From contig NZ_JAFIWB010000015.1 of the NCBI RefSeq assembly GCF_017163705.1, forward strand, positions 1 through 64,000: a DNA stretch of 64,000 bases, written 5' to 3'. Within the stretch, counting starts at the first letter, position 1; the number at the start of each line of letters is the position of its first letter. The position numbers were made by a program, and so were the translations under genes. Shown piece by piece: positions 9,999 through 19,672 of this stretch. The DNA comes from Xanthomonas bonasiae (lineage in GTDB: Bacteria; Pseudomonadota; Gammaproteobacteria; Xanthomonadales; Xanthomonadaceae). Under the pieces are notes generated by a model. That model saw nothing but the letters and a program-made list of their open reading frames with translations. It made no database searches and was not told the origin of the DNA.

Positions 9999-10430
9999 AT
10001 GTCACAACACGAAGAACAATCGACCGCGGCGCTGGATACCGATGCGCTGCTCGCCGCGGCGCACCATCCCGACTACCTGCTGCAGGATCTGGTGGCGATC
10101 GCGAACCTGGGCGTGCAGATCGGGCTGACGCTGACGGTGGGCGGCAGCACCATCTCCGGCATGCTGATCGGCGGCAAGGAGTTCATGCAGCGGCTGACCG
10201 AGTCGATCACCGAGGTGGCGCCCGACGAGCTGGTCGCGCCGCTGCAGGAGCGCTTCCAGCCCTATCGCGACATCTACGAGCAGAGCGAGCTGAAGCCGGC
10301 CACCTTCGTCCATCTCGCCGATGCGCGGGTGGTGGCGACGGGCGGCGAGTTTCCGGTCAACGGTTGTCTGTGGCGGGGGCGGATCAGCCAGGTCTCCGGC
10401 TTCAGCATCGGCGTGATGTCCAGCGTCTGA
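9999..10430 (+). CDS. GvpU-like protein (gas vesicle accessory family), orphan
   Basis: 143 residues from the ATG at 9999, chosen because AGGGAGAGG sits just upstream; longer in-frame starts give only arginine-rich low-complexity sequence. The order of conserved pieces matches Bacillus GvpU as I remember it: a G-V-x-I-G-L-T-L-T-V-G-G strand, I-S-G-M-L-I-G-G-K-E-F, a helix, an F-V-H-L strand with A-R-V, then W-R-G-R-I-S-Q-V-S-G-F at the C-terminus. GvpU acts in gas vesicle clustering in Bacillus, but there are no gvp genes nearby, so the role here is unknown. It is probably a cytosolic small beta-rich protein. It ends just before a strong terminator. Confidence 0.65.
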   Translation: MSQHEEQSTAALDTDALLAAAHHPDYLLQDLVAIANLGVQIGLTLTVGGSTISGMLIGGKEFMQRLTESITEVAPDELVAPLQERFQPYRDIYEQSELKPATFVHLADARVVATGGEFPVNGCLWRGRISQVSGFSIGVMSSV

Positions 10431-10452
10431 GGCGGTCCAGCGGCACGGCAAG

Positions 10453-10477
10453 ACCCCGCTTCGGCGGGGTTTTTTTT
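10453..10477. terminator. Rho-independent terminator between convergent genes
   Basis: Stem ACCCCGC/GCGGGGT with a TTCG tetraloop followed by a run of eight T. It ends the GvpU-like gene. The minus-strand GGDEF gene stops 6 bp beyond it. Confidence 0.9.
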
Positions 10478-10482
10478 GCCCG

Positions 10483-11955
10483 CTACATGGAAAATTGGTC
10501 TCTGCCCGCCTGTTTCGCCCGGTACAGCGCGGCGTCGGCCATGCCGACCAGTTCCGCGGCGGTCCAGCGCTGATCCTCCATGTGCACGCTTGCCACGCCG
10601 ATGCTCACCGTCACCCGCGCGTCGGTCGGGCTGGACGCGTGCGGCAGGTCCAGGTCGCGCACCGCGGCGCGCACCTGCTGCGCCAGCGTCTGCGCGCCCG
10701 CGGCGTCGGTGAACGGCAGGATCACCGCGAATTCCTCGCCGCCGTAGCGCGCGGCGATGTCGTGCGGCCGCTGCGCGCAGGCGGCCAGGGCCTGTCCCAC
10801 GTGCCGCAGGCAGGCGTCGCCGTTCACGTGTCCGTAGGTGTCGTTGTAGAGCTTGAAGTGGTCCACGTCGATCATCAGCAGCGAAATGCTGGAGTGCAGG
10901 ACTTCGCTCTGCTGCAGCGCGCCGCGCAACTTGTAGTCGAAGCCGCGCCGGTTGTAGATGCCGGTGAGCGTGTCGCTCCAGGCTTCCGTGCTCAGCTTGG
11001 TCTCGCTGGCCTGCATGCGCCGCAGTTGCTGGTCCAGCCAGAGGCCGAGGCCGACGAACAGCGCGCACGCGATCACGGCGATGCACGAGCGCCGCACGGC
11101 CACCGCGCGCCAGGGCGCAAGCACTTCGTCGGTGGACACGCCGATCAGCACCCAGAACGGATAGCGCTGGACAGGGGCGAATCCGGAGATCCGCTCCACT
11201 CCGTCGATGGGCGACACGGCGGCGATGGAGCCGCGGCGCAGTGCCTGCATGGTCCGATGGAAGGGCGTGCCGGCGATGCTGCCGCCGCTTCGGCCGATGT
11301 CTCCGGGGGAGCGGGAGACGACAGTGCCGTCGTCGCCGACGATCGCGATCGATCCGTCGTGTCCGATGTCGAACAGGCGGTGGAAGCGGGCGAAATAGTC
11401 GACGGAGATGCCGACCAGCACGATGCCGGCGAAGGAGCCGTCGGGCTTGTCGATGCGCCGGGTCAGCGGGACGATCCAGGCGCCATCGGCCGGGCTGCGG
11501 ATCGGCCCGCTCAGCAGCGCCAGGCGGTCGCCGTGGTGCCGATGGTGTGCGAAGTAGGCCGGTTCGGAACCGTTGCGGTGCTTCGCGTCTGCAGGGAGCG
11601 AGGAATTCACCGGGTGCCCGTGCGCGTCGTAGACGACGATGACATGCACCCGGTCGGAGCGGTCGACCTCTTCGCGCATGGAGTCGCGCAGGGCGTCCGG
11701 CGCCAGAAGGCCGCTCTCGACGCCGGCGACGACGCCTGTCAGCACCGTCTCGGCGATGGCGAACGAATCGCTGGTGTGCTGGGCGAGGGAACTGGCCAGG
11801 TTCAGCGCATTGGTCCGTGCGGTCTGCAACGCCGTGTTCCTGGCGTCGCGCAGCGACGAGTACTCCGAACCGGCCAGCACCGCCCACGCGGCGGTGACGA
11901 ACAGGTACAGCGCCACGCGCTGGGCCAGGTTTCTGCGGCGCTTGCCTTTGGTCAT
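10483..11955 (-). CDS. Membrane diguanylate cyclase with Cache sensor domain
   Basis: 490 residues from the ATG at 11955, preceded by GAGGGGG; the further upstream open frame is low-complexity and rejected. Layout: basic N-terminus, first membrane helix at about 13-32, an extracytoplasmic PDC/Cache-type sensor domain up to about 290, a second membrane helix at about 295-315, then a C-terminal GGDEF domain. The active site is G-G-E-E-F at 405-409, so it should make cyclic-di-GMP from two GTP. An R-P-H-D inhibitory site lies exactly five residues before it, so product inhibition is expected. No EAL domain is present. The ligand of the Cache domain cannot be read from sequence. It converges on the GvpU-like gene with a terminator between them. 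Confidence 0.9.
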   Translation of the reverse strand: MTKGKRRRNLAQRVALYLFVTAAWAVLAGSEYSSLRDARNTALQTARTNALNLASSLAQHTSDSFAIAETVLTGVVAGVESGLLAPDALRDSMREEVDRSDRVHVIVVYDAHGHPVNSSLPADAKHRNGSEPAYFAHHRHHGDRLALLSGPIRSPADGAWIVPLTRRIDKPDGSFAGIVLVGISVDYFARFHRLFDIGHDGSIAIVGDDGTVVSRSPGDIGRSGGSIAGTPFHRTMQALRRGSIAAVSPIDGVERISGFAPVQRYPFWVLIGVSTDEVLAPWRAVAVRRSCIAVIACALFVGLGLWLDQQLRRMQASETKLSTEAWSDTLTGIYNRRGFDYKLRGALQQSEVLHSSISLLMIDVDHFKLYNDTYGHVNGDACLRHVGQALAACAQRPHDIAARYGGEEFAVILPFTDAAGAQTLAQQVRAAVRDLDLPHASSPTDARVTVSIGVASVHMEDQRWTAAELVGMADAALYRAKQAGRDQFSM

Positions 11956-12210
11956 GCCCGCCGCCCCCTCGCGGCGCGTCTCTCGACTCCCCTGGCGATT
12001 ATCGGCAGCGGAGCCCCGGGCTGAACCACCAGGGCGGCGCGACGGGCACGCATGCCGCCAGGCGCGTGGCCGCCGTGGGCGCGTTGGCGTCAACTCACCG
12101 CCCGCCGTTGGAGCGAACATTTGAAGGACGACGCGTTTTCGCCAAGGGCGGTCGTTAGCTGGCAGGTGAAACCTAAATGCGTCACGCGTACGCATGTTCC
12201 GGCGGTCCGC

Positions 12211-12400
12211 AGGCGCATCGTCGACATCGTCGACGCGCGGCACGGCCCACTGCGCCGCGCCTGCACGCTGCGCAGCCGCTCGCTCGATGCGCAGGCCGGC
12301 TTCTGGATCGGGATCGGCATGCTGTGCGAGCGAAGCGCATCTGGCGCGCATACCGGACGCGATCACCGAGGTGCGCGCCACCTGCCGCAGGACGCTTCGC
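12211..12400 (+). pseudogene. Remnant of a ParD-like antitoxin-type gene
   Basis: This stretch aligns base by base with the intact ParD-like gene at 25769: both encode R-I/G-I-V-x-I, L-R-R-A-C-T, S-R-S, A-Q-A, and F-W-I-x-I-G-M-L-C-E. Here the start codon is lost (AGG in place of ATG) and the frame breaks after the C-E codons at about 12330, with the rest (A-R-I-P-D-A-I-T) continuing in another frame. It is a decayed second copy, not expressed as a full protein. Confidence 0.65.
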
Positions 12401-12863
12401 CGCGCGTTGCCGATGCCATCCCGGGCGGCGGCCGCGGTGCCCGAAGGGATGGCGGCGTAGCGAACGCGAGGACGTGTCGCGACCTGCGCAAGAGCGCTGC
12501 GCGTCGACGCGCGTTGGACGTGGCGTTGGGCCACGGATGAGGTCATGGCTGTTGCGCAGCAGCATGCAACCCCGAAACGGGCGTGTTACATCTACCCGCG
12601 TTGGATCGATCCAAAGCCGTCGATGCATTGCATCCTGGGGAAGACGGCGAGTGGGGGATCGCGTGCCACGCGTCTGCTGATGGTCGCTGACGGATCCGCA
12701 TGCACATGCGGCCGCGGCGATGCGTCGGCGCCGACGTTGCGCGCGGTCCATCGGGTCGATCCGGTCCACGTTGCGTTCTCGCATCGCGCGCCGTTGTCAC
12801 TGCGGTTGCGTGCCGCCATGCGCGCCGCGGGTGCCACCGACCGACACTTCCTGGGAGCCTGCC
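12401..12863. other. Upstream region of the first GH92 gene
   Basis: No gene is supported. It contains the perfect palindrome at 12601-12614 described separately; the remaining open frames are arginine-rich shadows. Confidence 0.5.
12601..12614. promoter_or_regulatory. Candidate LacI-family operator, upstream of GH92 gene 1
   Basis: TTGGATCGATCCAA is a perfect 14-bp palindrome, 250 bp before the GH92 start. Its GGATCGATCC core recurs exactly at the start of the lacI-type gene (22298) and in a near-match before the TonB receptor (16494). This suggests a common operator for the locus. LacI-type repressors bind such even palindromes with a central CG. Confidence 0.55.
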
Positions 12864-15800
12864 ATGACGTTCCGCCCGCCCTTCGCGCACCTGCCTGATG
12901 CTTCGCGCCGGTGGCTGGCGTCCGTCGTTGCGGCGGCGTTGCTGCTGGCAGGCAGCGGCGCGGCGTGCGCGCACGACAGCGGCTTCGCCTCCTCGTTCGA
13001 GCGCGGCGAACCCGCGCCGGCGCCGGCCGCGCAACCTGGCCAGCAGGGCGTGCAGGTCGCTGTCGGCAACGGCCCCGCGCATCCCTACGCGGCCAAGGCC
13101 GGCATGGGCTACACCGGGTTGCACGCGTTGCGCTATCGCGCCGCTGCGGCCGGGCGCGCGTCGCTGTTCGCGGTCGATGTTGCGGTGGAGCCGGACACGG
13201 TGCTGTCGTGGATGGTGCTGCCGGAAATCGTGGACGGCGACACGGTGGCCTCGACCGGTGTGGCGGTGGATCTGCTGTTCGACGATGGGCGCCGGTTGTC
13301 GGAGCTGGGCGTGGAGGATCAGCACGGTGCGCTGGTCAGCGCACAGGGGCAGGCGGCGTCGCAAACGCTGTATCCGCAGCAGTGGGCGCTCAAGCAGGTG
13401 CGGCTGGGCGAGGTGGCGGCCCTGCGCGGCAGGCGCATCCGTGCCATCGAGTTGCAGGTGCAGCCTGGCGCCGGCAAGGTGGCGTCGGGCTGGATCGACG
13501 ATGTCGCGTTGCGCCGCGAGGCAGCGCCGCAGGCGGCGCGACGGCCGAGCGACGAAGTGGTGACCACGCGCGGCACGCAGTCGAACGGCACGTTCTCGCG
13601 CGGCAACAACATTCCCGCCACGGCGATGCCGCATGGCTTCAATTTCTGGGTGCCGGCGACCGATGCTGGTTCGCTCGGCTGGCTGTACCGCTGGAACGAG
13701 CAGAACGGCGAAGACAACCGGCCGCGGCTGCAGGCGCTGTCGATCAGCCACGAACCCAGTCCATGGATGGGCGATCGGCAGACCTTCCAGGTGATGCCCT
13801 CGTCCACGCGCGGAGTGCCGGAGGCGGACCGCGGCAAGCGCGCGTTGTCGTTCGGTCACGACCACGAAGAGGCGCGCCCGCATCTGTACCGGGTGGACTT
13901 CGACAACGGTATCCGCGCCGAACTGGCGCCGAGCGAGCGGGCGGCGATCTTCCGCTTCCGCTTTCCGCGCGGTGGCGACGCCAATCTGCTGTTCGACAAC
14001 GTCGATACGCGCGGTGGCCTGACCCTGGACGCGGCGACGCAGACGCTGCGCGGCTACTCCGACACGCGCAGCGGGCTGTCCAACGGCGCCACGCGCCTGT
14101 TCGTGTATGCGCGCTTCGACCGTCCGTGGATCGCCAGCGGCAAGATCGCCACGGGACGGCCCACCGGCTACGTGAAGTTCGCGCCGGGCGCCGAGCGCGA
14201 AGTGGTGATGCGCATCGCCACCTCGCTGATCTCGGTGGAACAGGCGCAGCGCAATCTGCAGCAGGAGATCGGCGACGCCGGGTTCGACGTGGTGCGGGAG
14301 CGCGCGCAGGACGCGTGGGACGCGGTGCTGGGACGGGTGCAGGTGCAGGGCGCCAGCCACGATCAGCGGGTCACGCTGTACTCCAATCTGTACCGCCTGT
14401 TCCTGTATCCGAACATCGCCCACGAGAATGTCGGCGATGCGGCGCATCCGGATTGGCGGCATGCCGACCAGAACACGTGGTCCAAGGACAGTGCCGGCGG
14501 CGACGCCGAGCGCAGCTCCGCGCCGGTGGCGCCGGGCAAGGTCTACGTCAACAACGGCTTCTGGGACACCTTCCGCACCAGTTGGCCGGCCTACGCGCTG
14601 TTCGCGCCGGAGCAGGCCGGGGCGATGATCGACGGCTTCCTGCAGCAGTACCGCGACGGCGGCTGGGTGGCGCGCTGGTCCTCGCCCGGCTACGCGGACC
14701 TGATGGTCGGCACCAGCTCCGACGTGGCCTTCGCCGACGCCTGGCTGAAGGGCGTGCGCGGATTCGACGCGCACGCCACCTATGCCGCGGCGCTGCGCAA
14801 TGCCACGGTGGTGCCGCCGGTGGCGAACGTCGGCCGCAAGGGGCTGGCCCGCTCGATGTACCGCGGCTACGCCGCCAACGACGTTCACGAAGGGCTGTCG
14901 TGGACGCTGGAGGGCGCGCTCAACGATTTCGGCCTGGCGCAGATGGCGCAGGCGCTGGCCGCCGAGGAACAGGATCCGCAGCAAGCGCAGCGCTATCGCG
15001 AAGAAGCCGAGTATTTTCAGGCGCGTGCCACCGACTACGTGGCGCTGTTCGATCCCGCGACGCGCTTCTTCCGCGGGCGCACGCCCGCCGGCCAGTGGGG
15101 CGTGCCGGCGTCGGGCTTCGATCCGCGCATGTGGGGCGGCGACTACACCGAGGCCAATGCCTGGACCTTCGCCTTCACCACCCCGCACGATGCCGCCGGC
15201 CTGGCCGGGCTGCTGGGCGGCGAGGATGCCTTGGCGACGCGGCTGGACGCCCTCTTCGCCACGCCGGAGACGGCGGACCCGCAGTTCGCCGGCAGCTACG
15301 GCGGCGTCATCCACGAGATGACCGAGGCGCGCGACGTGCGCATGGGCATGTACGCCCACAGCAACCAGCCGGCGCACCACATTCCGTGGATGTACGTGGC
15401 GGCGGGGCAGCCGTGGAAGACGCAACGCATCACCCGCGAGGTGTTGCGCCGGCTGTACCTGGGCAGCGAGATCGGCCAGGGCTATCCCGGCGACGAGGAC
15501 AACGGCGAGATGTCGGCGTGGTACCTGTTCGCGATGCTCGGGTTGTATCCGCTGCGCATGGGCGCGCCGGAGTATGTGATCGGCTCGCCCGCGTTCCCAC
15601 GGGCGGAGGTCGATCTCGGCAACGGCCGCAAGCTGGTGGTGATCGCACGCAACAACAGTGCGCGCAACGTGTACGTGCAATCGCTCACGCTCAACGGCAA
15701 GCCGTGGGATAAGGCCTGGCTGCGCCATCAGGACATCGCCGACGGCGCCACGCTGGAGTTCGTGATGGGCGAGACGCCGTCGCGCTGGGGCAGCGGCGCC

Positions 15801-16256
15801 GCTGCGCTGCCGCCGTCGCTGACCCCGCCCGGCAGCGCGCCGCGCGGCCTGCAGGACGTGGCGTCGCAGGCGGTGGCAGTGTCGTTGAATGGACAACCCA
15901 AGGCCGCCGCATTGATCGACGACCACGCGACGACGGCGCTGTCGCTGCCGGCCGGCGCCAGCGTCGACCTGCGCCTGGCGACACCGACGCGCGCCACGCA
16001 CTACACGCTGACCAACGCCGACAGCGCATTGTCCGGCCTGTCCTGGACGCTGGAAGGGCGCAATGGCGACGGTGCCTGGACCATGCTGGACCAGCGGCGC
16101 GCGCAGGCGTTCGCCTGGGCGCGGCAATTGCGGCCGTTCCGCATCGCCCACCCCGGCGCCTACGCTGCGTACCGTTTGCGCCTGGAGGCGGGCGAGGGCG
16201 TGGCGCTGGCCGAGATCGAACTGTTGCGGCCGGTGGCCCGGCAGGCCGCGCCATGA
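12864..16256 (+). CDS. GH92 family alpha-mannosidase-like exo-hydrolase, exported
   Basis: 1130 residues from the ATG at 12864, with GGGAG 8 bp upstream. A signal peptide (hydrophobic core about 17-33, cut after A-C-A) targets the periplasm or outside. An N-terminal jelly-roll-like region (about 40-230) precedes the GH92 fold, and a C-terminal discoidin-like beta domain occupies about 1020-1125. GH92 landmarks include N-G-F-W-D-T-F-R-T, the segment H-S-N-Q-P-A-H-H (833-840) and G-D-E-D-N-G-E-M-S-A-W-Y (876-887). GH92 enzymes are calcium-dependent exo-alpha-mannosidases. The presumed acid-catalyst Glu of the N-E-P-x-H-H motif is Gln835 here; GH92 members with this change are reported to act on mannose-1-phosphodiesters, so the substrate may be phosphomannan-like. 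It heads the TonB/GH92/LacI locus. Confidence 0.88.
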   Translation: MTFRPPFAHLPDASRRWLASVVAAALLLAGSGAACAHDSGFASSFERGEPAPAPAAQPGQQGVQVAVGNGPAHPYAAKAGMGYTGLHALRYRAAAAGRASLFAVDVAVEPDTVLSWMVLPEIVDGDTVASTGVAVDLLFDDGRRLSELGVEDQHGALVSAQGQAASQTLYPQQWALKQVRLGEVAALRGRRIRAIELQVQPGAGKVASGWIDDVALRREAAPQAARRPSDEVVTTRGTQSNGTFSRGNNIPATAMPHGFNFWVPATDAGSLGWLYRWNEQNGEDNRPRLQALSISHEPSPWMGDRQTFQVMPSSTRGVPEADRGKRALSFGHDHEEARPHLYRVDFDNGIRAELAPSERAAIFRFRFPRGGDANLLFDNVDTRGGLTLDAATQTLRGYSDTRSGLSNGATRLFVYARFDRPWIASGKIATGRPTGYVKFAPGAEREVVMRIATSLISVEQAQRNLQQEIGDAGFDVVRERAQDAWDAVLGRVQVQGASHDQRVTLYSNLYRLFLYPNIAHENVGDAAHPDWRHADQNTWSKDSAGGDAERSSAPVAPGKVYVNNGFWDTFRTSWPAYALFAPEQAGAMIDGFLQQYRDGGWVARWSSPGYADLMVGTSSDVAFADAWLKGVRGFDAHATYAAALRNATVVPPVANVGRKGLARSMYRGYAANDVHEGLSWTLEGALNDFGLAQMAQALAAEEQDPQQAQRYREEAEYFQARATDYVALFDPATRFFRGRTPAGQWGVPASGFDPRMWGGDYTEANAWTFAFTTPHDAAGLAGLLGGEDALATRLDALFATPETADPQFAGSYGGVIHEMTEARDVRMGMYAHSNQPAHHIPWMYVAAGQPWKTQRITREVLRRLYLGSEIGQGYPGDEDNGEMSAWYLFAMLGLYPLRMGAPEYVIGSPAFPRAEVDLGNGRKLVVIARNNSARNVYVQSLTLNGKPWDKAWLRHQDIADGATLEFVMGETPSRWGSGAAALPPSLTPPGSAPRGLQDVASQAVAVSLNGQPKAAALIDDHATTALSLPAGASVDLRLATPTRATHYTLTNADSALSGLSWTLEGRNGDGAWTMLDQRRAQAFAWARQLRPFRIAHPGAYAAYRLRLEAGEGVALAEIELLRPVARQAAP

Positions 16257-16375
16257 AGCGGCGACAGCGCAGCGCGTGCGACGTCCGTCGCCCGCTGCAG
16301 GAGAACGCAATCCGCTAGACCGGTGGCGCGATAGCGGGCTCGCCGGAAAGTGCCGAGGTAGCTGGTTTTTCACGT

Positions 16376-16393
16376 GATTGGGACGATCCAATC
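16376..16393. promoter_or_regulatory. Inverted repeat upstream of the TonB receptor gene
   Basis: GATTGG and CCAATC flank six bases, giving a 6-6-6 dyad. It overlaps a stretch resembling half sites of the locus palindrome (GATCCAA). It could be an auxiliary operator or a mRNA hairpin. Confidence 0.35.
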
Positions 16394-16490
16394 CGGTTTG
16401 TGCAGGACAGGAGGAAAAAAACGCAAGGCCGGCTCGCCGCAGTGACGCCGGATGTTTTCCTGCCGCGACGCGCGCACGTTCCGCTCGGTC

Positions 16491-16506
16491 TTTGGATCGA
16501 TTGAAA
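16491..16506. promoter_or_regulatory. Candidate LacI-family operator, upstream of the TonB receptor gene
   Basis: TTTGGATCGATTGAAA shares ten contiguous bases (TTGGATCGAT) with the perfect palindrome at 12601 and has the same dyad centre, with two mismatched pairs. It lies 46 bp before the receptor start, a good place for a repressor site. Confidence 0.5.
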
Positions 16507-16552
16507 CCCGTCGTCGCCGCAGCCGATCAATCTTTGGGAGAGGATGATTGAA

Positions 16553-19500
16553 ATGAACCGCATGCCACACGTACGCCACCGCAGCACCTTGTCTGTGGGG
16601 ATCGCCATCGCCTTGTGCGCGAGCGCCGCCTCCACCACCGCCTTCGCTCAGCAGGCCGACAGCACGCCAGCGCCCTCGGGCCAGGCCGAACTGCAGGCCA
16701 AGGATCTGGACGCGGTCACGGTGACCGGCTACCGCTACGCGATCGAGAAAAGCCTGGAGCAGAAGCGCAACGCCAACGCCGTGGTGGACGTGATCACCGC
16801 CGAGGACGTCGGCAAGTTCCCCGACAAGAACGTGGCCGATGCGTTGCAGCGTGTGCCCGGCGTGGTCATCAGCCGCGATGGCGGCGAGGGCAAGAACGTC
16901 AGCGTGCGCGGCCTGTCCTCGGAGCTGGTGCTGACCGAGTTGAACGGCAACTACATCGCCACCGCCGAGTCCAACGGCGACCCGACGCGCTCGTTCAACT
17001 ACACGCTGTTGCCATCGAACCTGCTGGGCAGCGCGGAGTTGTACAAGACGCCGGAAGCGCGCATCGACGAAGGCGGCATCGGCGGCACGGTGATCCTGCA
17101 GACGCGGCGGCCGCTGGAGCTGGAACCCCATTCCGGCTTCGTTTCGGTCGAGGGCACCTGGGCCGATACCAGCAAGAAGACCGACGGCCAGTTTTCCGGT
17201 TCGTACTCGTGGCACGACAAGGACAACCGCTTCGGCGTGTTCGTCGGCTACACGCAGCAGAAGCGCACGGCGCGCACCCTGGACGCCAGCACCGAGGACT
17301 GGCAGTGGTACGGCCGCGACGAAGTCGGCCCGGCCGTGGACGTGAACGGCAATCCGTCGGCGTTCAACTCCAACTGGTGGGGCGGCACCGGCTTCTGGGA
17401 CCAGAACGGCAATTACCGCACCGGCTTCATGATGCCGACCGCGGTCAGCCTGGACGTCAAGCAGGAGGAGCGCGAGCGCAAGGGCGGCCAGCTGACCTTC
17501 CAGTTCAAGCCGACCGACGACCTGACCCTGACCGCGAACTACTTCCGCTTCGATCTCTCGCAGAACTCGCAGACCAACACCGTCAAGATTCCCGAGTGGA
17601 ACATCGCGCGCTACTACGGCGACGGCAACTGGCGCGGCGGCCGCCTGCTCGACGGGCTGCACCTCGATCCCAGCGGCACCATCGTCACCGGCGCCGACTA
17701 CAGCCTGCATCCGGGCAAGGCGTACTACTGCAGCGAAGCCCAGGCCGCGGCGGCCGGCCTGCCGCCGGGCGGCTGGGGCTCGGACGACTGCACCGTGCCG
17801 ACGCCGCAGATCACCGGCAGCTACAACATCGAAAAATCGCTGTCGCAGACGGTGGACCTAGGCGGCGAGTGGCGCGGCGAGAGCGTGGACGTGTCCTTCA
17901 AGGCCGGCCGCACCTGGGCCAAGGGCGGGCCGGAGCTGCAGTTCTCCCTGCCGATCAAGCCGCGCCTGCAGAACCCCGACGGCAGCTGGACCAACGGCAA
18001 CTTCGCCAGCGCCTGGGACCTGACCGGCACCCCGACCATGACGTTCTCGCCGGAGCTGATGCAGAACCTGCGCGACGGGATCCTGCAGGTCGATCTGGGT
18101 TCGACCGGCTCGTCCTGGACCCGTAACACCAACCAGCAGAAGTACGCGCAGATCGACACCACCTGGCATCTCGACGGCGAGGTCTTCGATTCGCTGCAGT
18201 TCGGCCTCAAGCGCCGCGACGGCGGCATCCACCGCAACACCGGCAACAACTACTGGGTGTGTCCGGGCACCGACCCGGGCGACTACGACAACCGCTACTG
18301 GAACGGGCGCTGCAACGCCATCGCCACGCAGTTCTCGCCGGACCTGCTGTATGCGATGGACAACTTCCCCGGCGGGGTGAAGGCCAGTGCGTTTCCGGCG
18401 ATCAACTTCCCGGGCTATATCGGCTACTTGAACAACACCTACGGCGCGATGCAGACCCGCAGCGAAGACAACTTCGTCTACAACGTCGACGAGAAGATCT
18501 ATTCCACCTACCTGCAACTCAACTTCCACACCGAGCGCCTGCGCGGCAACGTGGGCGTGCGGGTGGCGCGCACCGGCCAGCACGCCGATTCCACCGACAA
18601 GGTAACCGCCTACAACGACTACTTCTTCGACGGCGCCGACGGCAATCCGCTGGCCTGCCAGCAGGGCGCCGCCATGCCCACCGGCGCCCCGGCCGACACC
18701 TACTGCGGTACCGAAGGCTACTGGCGGCTGTCGGACAGCGAGCAACGCAACGAGTCGTTCGTCATCAGCGGCCTGGACCGCAATTACACCGACGTGCTGC
18801 CGAGCTTCAACCTGGCCTACGACCTGACCGAGAACCTGCTGTTGCGCGCGGCGGCGTCGAAGGTGATTGCGCGGCCCAGCTACACCGACATCGCCGCGCC
18901 GGGCAGCCTGGAGTACTACAGCCCCGAGTACGTGGCCGACCGGCGCCTGACCGGCGGCGCCAGCGAGCAGGGCTGGTACGGCTCGGGCAGCAACAAGAAC
19001 CTGGAGCCGTACAAGGCCAACCAGTTCGACCTGGGGCTGGAGTGGTACTTCCAGCCGGGCTCGGTGGCGGGTGTGGGACTGTTCCGCAAGAACGTCGAGA
19101 ACTTCGCGGTCGGCGTGATCAGCGACGTGAGCATGATGGTCGACGGGCAGATGGTCACCGTGCAGAACTACAGCACCCAGGCCGGCGGCCAGGATGCGGT
19201 CTCGCAAGGCGTGGAGCTGTACGCGCAGCACACGCTGGCATCCGGCCTCGGCGTACAGTTCAACTACACCTACAACGATGCCAGCAAGGCGGCGGTGCGG
19301 CTGGAGGATGGGACCGAGGTCGGCAAGACCTCCATGCCCGGCAGCGCCAAGAACCAGACCAACCTCACCGTGTTCTACGAGACCGACCGCCTGCTGCTGC
19401 GCGCCTCGTACAACCGTCGCGGCGAACTGGTGCAGGGCCTGGTCAACGGGCTGAATATCTACGAGGAGCCGTACTACCAGATCGATCTGAACGCGGCCTA

Positions 19501-19654
19501 CAACATCACGCCGGCGCTCAGCCTCTCCGCGTCGGTGCTGAACCTGACCAAGCAGGAGACGCGCCAGCACCTGGGCGATGACACCCGCGATCGTTTCTAT
19601 ACCGGCGGCTACGCCGGCCGGCTGGCGTATCTGGGGCTGACCTACAAGTTCTAG
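16553..19654 (+). CDS. TonB-dependent outer-membrane receptor, carbohydrate type
   Basis: 1033 residues. The ATG at 16553 is preferred over 16544 because GGGAGAGG is then 9 bp away rather than touching it. A signal peptide ends near A-F-A-Q. The plug domain begins at about residue 45 (V-T-V-T-G-Y, then S-L-E-Q-K-R-N-A) and includes F-P-D-K-N-V-A-D-A-L-Q-R-V-P-G, a hallmark of the long TonB receptors of Xanthomonas and Caulobacter that import glycans. The C-terminus is a beta-barrel ending in aromatic Y-K-F. TonB, ExbB and ExbD are not in the window. Position between two GH92 genes and beside a LacI regulator suggests import of mannose-containing oligosaccharides. Induction by relief of LacI repression is inferred. 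Confidence 0.92.
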   Translation: MNRMPHVRHRSTLSVGIAIALCASAASTTAFAQQADSTPAPSGQAELQAKDLDAVTVTGYRYAIEKSLEQKRNANAVVDVITAEDVGKFPDKNVADALQRVPGVVISRDGGEGKNVSVRGLSSELVLTELNGNYIATAESNGDPTRSFNYTLLPSNLLGSAELYKTPEARIDEGGIGGTVILQTRRPLELEPHSGFVSVEGTWADTSKKTDGQFSGSYSWHDKDNRFGVFVGYTQQKRTARTLDASTEDWQWYGRDEVGPAVDVNGNPSAFNSNWWGGTGFWDQNGNYRTGFMMPTAVSLDVKQEERERKGGQLTFQFKPTDDLTLTANYFRFDLSQNSQTNTVKIPEWNIARYYGDGNWRGGRLLDGLHLDPSGTIVTGADYSLHPGKAYYCSEAQAAAAGLPPGGWGSDDCTVPTPQITGSYNIEKSLSQTVDLGGEWRGESVDVSFKAGRTWAKGGPELQFSLPIKPRLQNPDGSWTNGNFASAWDLTGTPTMTFSPELMQNLRDGILQVDLGSTGSSWTRNTNQQKYAQIDTTWHLDGEVFDSLQFGLKRRDGGIHRNTGNNYWVCPGTDPGDYDNRYWNGRCNAIATQFSPDLLYAMDNFPGGVKASAFPAINFPGYIGYLNNTYGAMQTRSEDNFVYNVDEKIYSTYLQLNFHTERLRGNVGVRVARTGQHADSTDKVTAYNDYFFDGADGNPLACQQGAAMPTGAPADTYCGTEGYWRLSDSEQRNESFVISGLDRNYTDVLPSFNLAYDLTENLLLRAAASKVIARPSYTDIAAPGSLEYYSPEYVADRRLTGGASEQGWYGSGSNKNLEPYKANQFDLGLEWYFQPGSVAGVGLFRKNVENFAVGVISDVSMMVDGQMVTVQNYSTQAGGQDAVSQGVELYAQHTLASGLGVQFNYTYNDASKAAVRLEDGTEVGKTSMPGSAKNQTNLTVFYETDRLLLRASYNRRGELVQGLVNGLNIYEEPYYQIDLNAAYNITPALSLSASVLNLTKQETRQHLGDDTRDRFYTGGYAGRLAYLGLTYKF

Positions 19655-19672
19655 GCGCGCCCCTGGTGTCCG

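Noticed and set aside
11956-12546. N-terminal extension of the GGDEF protein up to 12546.
   Set aside because: Arg/Ala-rich non-native sequence; the ATG at 11955 has a ribosome site and starts directly before the first membrane helix.
12543-16391. Antisense frame of 1282 codons over GH92 gene 1.
   Set aside because: Arg/His/Gln-rich composition with no recognisable domain, opposite a well-supported gene.
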